Positions 34,651 to 37,380 of a stretch of DNA of 37,380 bases are shown here, piece after piece; the first letter of the stretch is position 1; every line of letters begins with the position of its first letter. The notes under the pieces were generated by a model. It was given only the letters and a program-made list of their open reading frames with translations. It was not told the origin of the DNA and did no database searches. The DNA is from DASSJM01 sp036280655 (GTDB taxonomy: Bacteria; Actinomycetota; UBA4738; HRBIN12): the NCBI GenBank assembly GCA_036280655.1, contig DASUQI010000066.1, positions 1 to 37,380 on the forward strand. Reading direction: 5' to 3'. Both the position numbers and the translations under genes were made by a program.

Positions 34651-37380
34651 CCGAGAGCCGGACCCGCACGCGCGCCGATCGTCGGCGGGCGAAGGGAGAG
34701 CCGGCGTCGGAGAAGCGGCCGCTCGCCCCCGACCTGCGCGTCGTCGAGACTCAGGCCTTCCGCGGCCCGAACTACTGGTCCTACGACCCGGCGATCCGCC
34801 TGCTCGTCGATCTCGGCGCGCTCGAAGACTGGCCGTCGAACACGATCCCCGGGTTCGTCGACGGGCTGCTCGAGATGCTCCCCGGCATCGCCGAGCACTC
34901 CTGCTCGCTCGGACGCCGCGGCGGGTTCGGCGAGCGGCTGAACGAGGGAACGTGGCTCGGTCACGTCGCCGAGCACGTGGCGCTCGAGCTCCAGCGCGAG
35001 TCGGGCGCGCACGTCTACCGGGGCAAGACGCGGAGCGCCGGCAAGGCCGGCCGCTACAACGTGATCTACGGGTACTGGGAGGAGCGCGTCGGCGTGGCCG
35101 CGGGGCAGCTCGCCGTGCGGATCGTGAACCACCTCGTCGAGGCGGACCCCGAGTTCGAGTTCCTCCGCGAGCTGGAGCAGCTGATCCTGCTCGCCGAGCG
35201 ACGGGCGTTCGGGCCGTCGACGCAGGCGATCCTCGACGAGGCCGCGAGCCGCGACATCCCCTTCATCCGGCTGAACGAGGCGTCGCTCGTGCAGCTCGGA
35301 TGGGGGAGGTACCAGCAGCGGATCCGCGCGACGATGACCTCGAAGACGAGCGCGCTCGCCGTGGACATCGCGGGCGACAAGGACGTGACGCGCCGGCTCC
35401 TCGCGTCGGCGGGCCTCCCCGTCCCGCGCGGCGAGATCGTCCGGACAGAGGAGGAGGCGATCACCGCGGCCACGCGGATCGGCTTCCCCCTCGTGACGAA
35501 GCCGCTCGACGGCAACCACGGTCGCGGCGTCGGCCTCGACCTCCGGAGCGAGGAGGACGTGCGGGGGGGCTTCGGCCGTGCGCTCGCCGAGGCGCGGCGC
35601 GGGCTGGTCGTGGTCGAGAGCTACGTGACCGGCAACGACTACCGGGTGCTCGTCGTGGGCGGACGGATGGTCGCCGTCGCCGAGCGCGTCCCGGCGCACG
35701 TGACCGGCGACGGCAAGCACTCGGTCACCGAGCTCGTCGAGATCGCGAACTCGGACCCGCGCCGCGGCATCGGGCACGAGAAGGTGCTGACCCGGATCAA
35801 GGTCGACGACGCGGCCGCGGAGCTCGTCCGGACGCAGGGGTTCGAGATGGACGACGTGCCGCCGGAGGACGCGTTCGTCAAGCTCGTGGCCACCGGCAAC
35901 ATGTCGACCGGCGGCATCTCGATCGACAGGACGTGGGAGGCGCACGAGGAGAACGTCGAGATCGCGGAGGAGGCGGCGCGCGTCGTCGGCCTCGACGTCG
36001 CGGGCATCGACTTCCTTACGCCGGACATCACGCAGCCCGTCCGGGAGACCGGCGGTGCGATCGTCGAGGTGAACGCGGCGCCGGGGTTCCGGATGCACAC
36101 GCACCCGACCGAGGGTGAGGCGCAGTTCGTGGCGAAGGACGTCGTCGACCTGCTGTTCCCCTCGGGGACGCCGTCGCGGATCCCGATCGTCGCCGTGACC
36201 GGCTCGAACGGCAAGACGACGACCACGCGGATGGTGGCGCACATCTTCAAGGGGATGGGGCGCTCCGTCGGCATGACGACCACCGACGGCATCTACATCG
36301 ACGAGCGGCTCGTGAAGCGCGCCGACGCGAGCGGGCCGAAGTCGGCGCAGATGGTGCTGCAGAACCCGCGCGTCGACTTCGCGGTCTTCGAGACCGCCCG
36401 CGGCGGCATCCTGCGCGAGGGCCTCGGCTACGGGAAGAACGACGTCGGCGTGGTCCTCAACGTGACCGGGGACCACCTGGGGCTGAAGGGGATCGACACG
36501 ATCGAGCAGCTCGCGGCGGTCAAGCAGGTCGTGGTCGAGGCCGTGCCGAAGACCGGGTGGGCGGTCCTGAACGCCGACGACCCGCTCGTCACCGACATGC
36601 GCAAGGCGTGCAGTGGCAGCGTGATCCTGTTCTCGATGCAGGAGAAGAACGAGCTCGTCGACCGCTGGGTGCGCCGCGGGCGCAAGGCGGTCGTCCTCGA
36701 GAAGGGGCCGCGCGGCGAGATGATGGTGATCAAGGAGGGCCGGCGGACGATGCCGATCGCGTGGGTCCACACGCTGCCGGCCACCTTCGAGGGCCGGGCG
36801 CGGATGATGGTCCAGAACGCGATGGCCGCCGCCGCCGCCGCGCACGCCGCCGGGGCGCACCTCCACGACATCCGGCAGGGGCTGCGCTCGTTCACCACGT
36901 CGATCTACCAGGCGCCCGGCAGGCTGAACGTGTTCGATCTCGACGGGGTGAAGGTCGTGATCGACTACGCGCACAACGCCGCGGGGCTCGAGACCTTGGG
37001 TGACTTCGTCGAGCGCCTCACGTCCGAGGCGCCGGCGGGCGGGCGCCCGGGCGCGCCCTCGTGGAGCGCGAACCTCCGGGTCGCGGTGGTCGCGACCGCG
37101 GGCGACCGGCGCGACGACGACATGCGCGAGCTCGGGCGGGTCGCGGCGCGGTATTTCGACGACGTGATCGTCCGCGAGGACCGGAACCCCCGTGGCCGGG
37201 AGCGCGGCGAGACGGCCGCGCTCGTGCTCGAGGGGGTGCACGAGGCGATGTCGACCGGGGCGCGCGCCGGCAACGCCGAGGTCGTGGTGGACGAGATGGA
37301 GGCCACGCGCAAGGCGCTCGACCGTTCGCGGCCCGGCGACCTCGTCGTCCTCTGCGTTGACTACGCGACCGAGGTCTTCA
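34647..37380 (+). CDS. cphA: Cyanophycin synthetase (3' partial)
   Basis: Polymerises Asp and Arg into cyanophycin using ATP. 911 codons are visible, no stop before the right edge; the typical protein is about 870-900 residues, so only the last part is missing. After a basic leader, the N-domain contains RVVETQAFRGPNYWSYDP and GFGERLNEGTWLGHVAEH. The ATP-grasp domain has DGNHGRGVGLDL and AIVEVNAAPGFRMHTHP. The Mur-ligase-like domain begins with the P-loop TGSNGKTTTTR (about residues 518-528), then FETARGGILREGLGY and NVTGDHLGL. GTG 34647 overlaps the cphB stop. No visible motif in the part shown is broken. Confidence 0.95.
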   Translation, partial: MTESRTRTRADRRRAKGEPASEKRPLAPDLRVVETQAFRGPNYWSYDPAIRLLVDLGALEDWPSNTIPGFVDGLLEMLPGIAEHSCSLGRRGGFGERLNEGTWLGHVAEHVALELQRESGAHVYRGKTRSAGKAGRYNVIYGYWEERVGVAAGQLAVRIVNHLVEADPEFEFLRELEQLILLAERRAFGPSTQAILDEAASRDIPFIRLNEASLVQLGWGRYQQRIRATMTSKTSALAVDIAGDKDVTRRLLASAGLPVPRGEIVRTEEEAITAATRIGFPLVTKPLDGNHGRGVGLDLRSEEDVRGGFGRALAEARRGLVVVESYVTGNDYRVLVVGGRMVAVAERVPAHVTGDGKHSVTELVEIANSDPRRGIGHEKVLTRIKVDDAAAELVRTQGFEMDDVPPEDAFVKLVATGNMSTGGISIDRTWEAHEENVEIAEEAARVVGLDVAGIDFLTPDITQPVRETGGAIVEVNAAPGFRMHTHPTEGEAQFVAKDVVDLLFPSGTPSRIPIVAVTGSNGKTTTTRMVAHIFKGMGRSVGMTTTDGIYIDERLVKRADASGPKSAQMVLQNPRVDFAVFETARGGILREGLGYGKNDVGVVLNVTGDHLGLKGIDTIEQLAAVKQVVVEAVPKTGWAVLNADDPLVTDMRKACSGSVILFSMQEKNELVDRWVRRGRKAVVLEKGPRGEMMVIKEGRRTMPIAWVHTLPATFEGRARMMVQNAMAAAAAAHAAGAHLHDIRQGLRSFTTSIYQAPGRLNVFDLDGVKVVIDYAHNAAGLETLGDFVERLTSEAPAGGRPGAPSWSANLRVAVVATAGDRRDDDMRELGRVAARYFDDVIVREDRNPRGRERGETAALVLEGVHEAMSTGARAGNAEVVVDEMEATRKALDRSRPGDLVVLCVDYATEVF

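Noticed and set aside
1..37380. Many long open frames opposite or across real genes, for example minus-strand frames over phoU, cphA and pheA
   Set aside because: They are Arg/Pro/Gly- or Asp/Val-rich translations of high-GC genes in other frames and show no family motifs.
1..37380. tRNA, rRNA, CRISPR or insertion-sequence elements
   Set aside because: No T-loop GTTCRA context with a cloverleaf, no direct-repeat spacer array and no transposase frame was seen on reading both strands.

Overview
This 37.4-kb window is a gene-dense, high-GC stretch that looks like the chromosome of an actinobacterium, probably from a deep or uncultured lineage. The pointers are strong G/C bias at third codon positions, a phosphatase/DUF3090/SCO1664 trio that is typical of Actinomycetota, a PhoP-type PHO box built of 11-nt direct repeats, a MutT1-like Nudix-phosphatase beside ppk1, many 1-, 4- or 8-nt gene overlaps, and repeated TAnnnT boxes 6-9 nt before start codons, as expected for leaderless mRNAs. 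No insertion sequence, phage gene, CRISPR array, tRNA or rRNA was seen.

Layout. 1-3.3 kb: the 3' part of a long coiled-coil protein ending in a degenerate histidine-kinase domain (the phospho-accepting His is a Thr), followed by one polypeptide with two complete NarL-type response regulators in tandem. 3.3-6.3 kb: a low-content gap, prephenate dehydratase (pheA) and a membrane-anchored beta-propeller. 6.3-12.9 kb, all minus strand: a zinc-finger rhomboid protease, a thioredoxin-like lipoprotein, a small lipoprotein, an O6-alkylguanine-DNA alkyltransferase coupled to an ECF sigma factor, the SCO1664/DUF3090/phosphatase trio and a PhoR-like kinase. 13.0-24.7 kb, plus strand: a phosphate and polyphosphate supercluster, PHO box-pstS-pstC-pstA-pstB-phoU-phoP, then DUF47-pit, ppk1, CYTH-CHAD and Nudix-phosphatase. 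24.7-28.2 kb: GNAT acetyltransferase, corA, a secreted lysozyme-fold protein and ispH. 28.3-31.2 kb, minus strand: an MgtE-like cation transporter, a tandem PhoU/RCK-C regulator and a frameshifted two-RAM-domain gene. 31.4-33.0 kb, minus strand: a CGNR zinc-finger regulator and an HhH DNA glycosylase, divergent from two tiny genes across a shared promoter. 33.4-37.4 kb: a HesB-like gene and the cyanophycin genes cphB-cphA, with cphA cut by the right edge.

How the genes work together. The centre of the window handles phosphate: PhoR senses it, PhoP probably binds the PHO box, PstSCAB and Pit import it, PhoU restrains signalling, PPK1 stores it as polyphosphate, and the CHAD and Nudix-phosphatase proteins bind or process polyphosphate-related compounds. 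CorA and the MgtE operon supply the Mg2+ that polyphosphate needs, and cphA/cphB add a nitrogen-storage polymer, so the region leans towards storage of P, N and divalent cations. The most unusual parts are the His-less coiled-coil kinase paired with the double NarL regulator, the MgtE/PhoU-RCK/RAM operon with its frameshift and structured leader, and the shared CGNR/small-protein promoter with a palindrome in its spacer.
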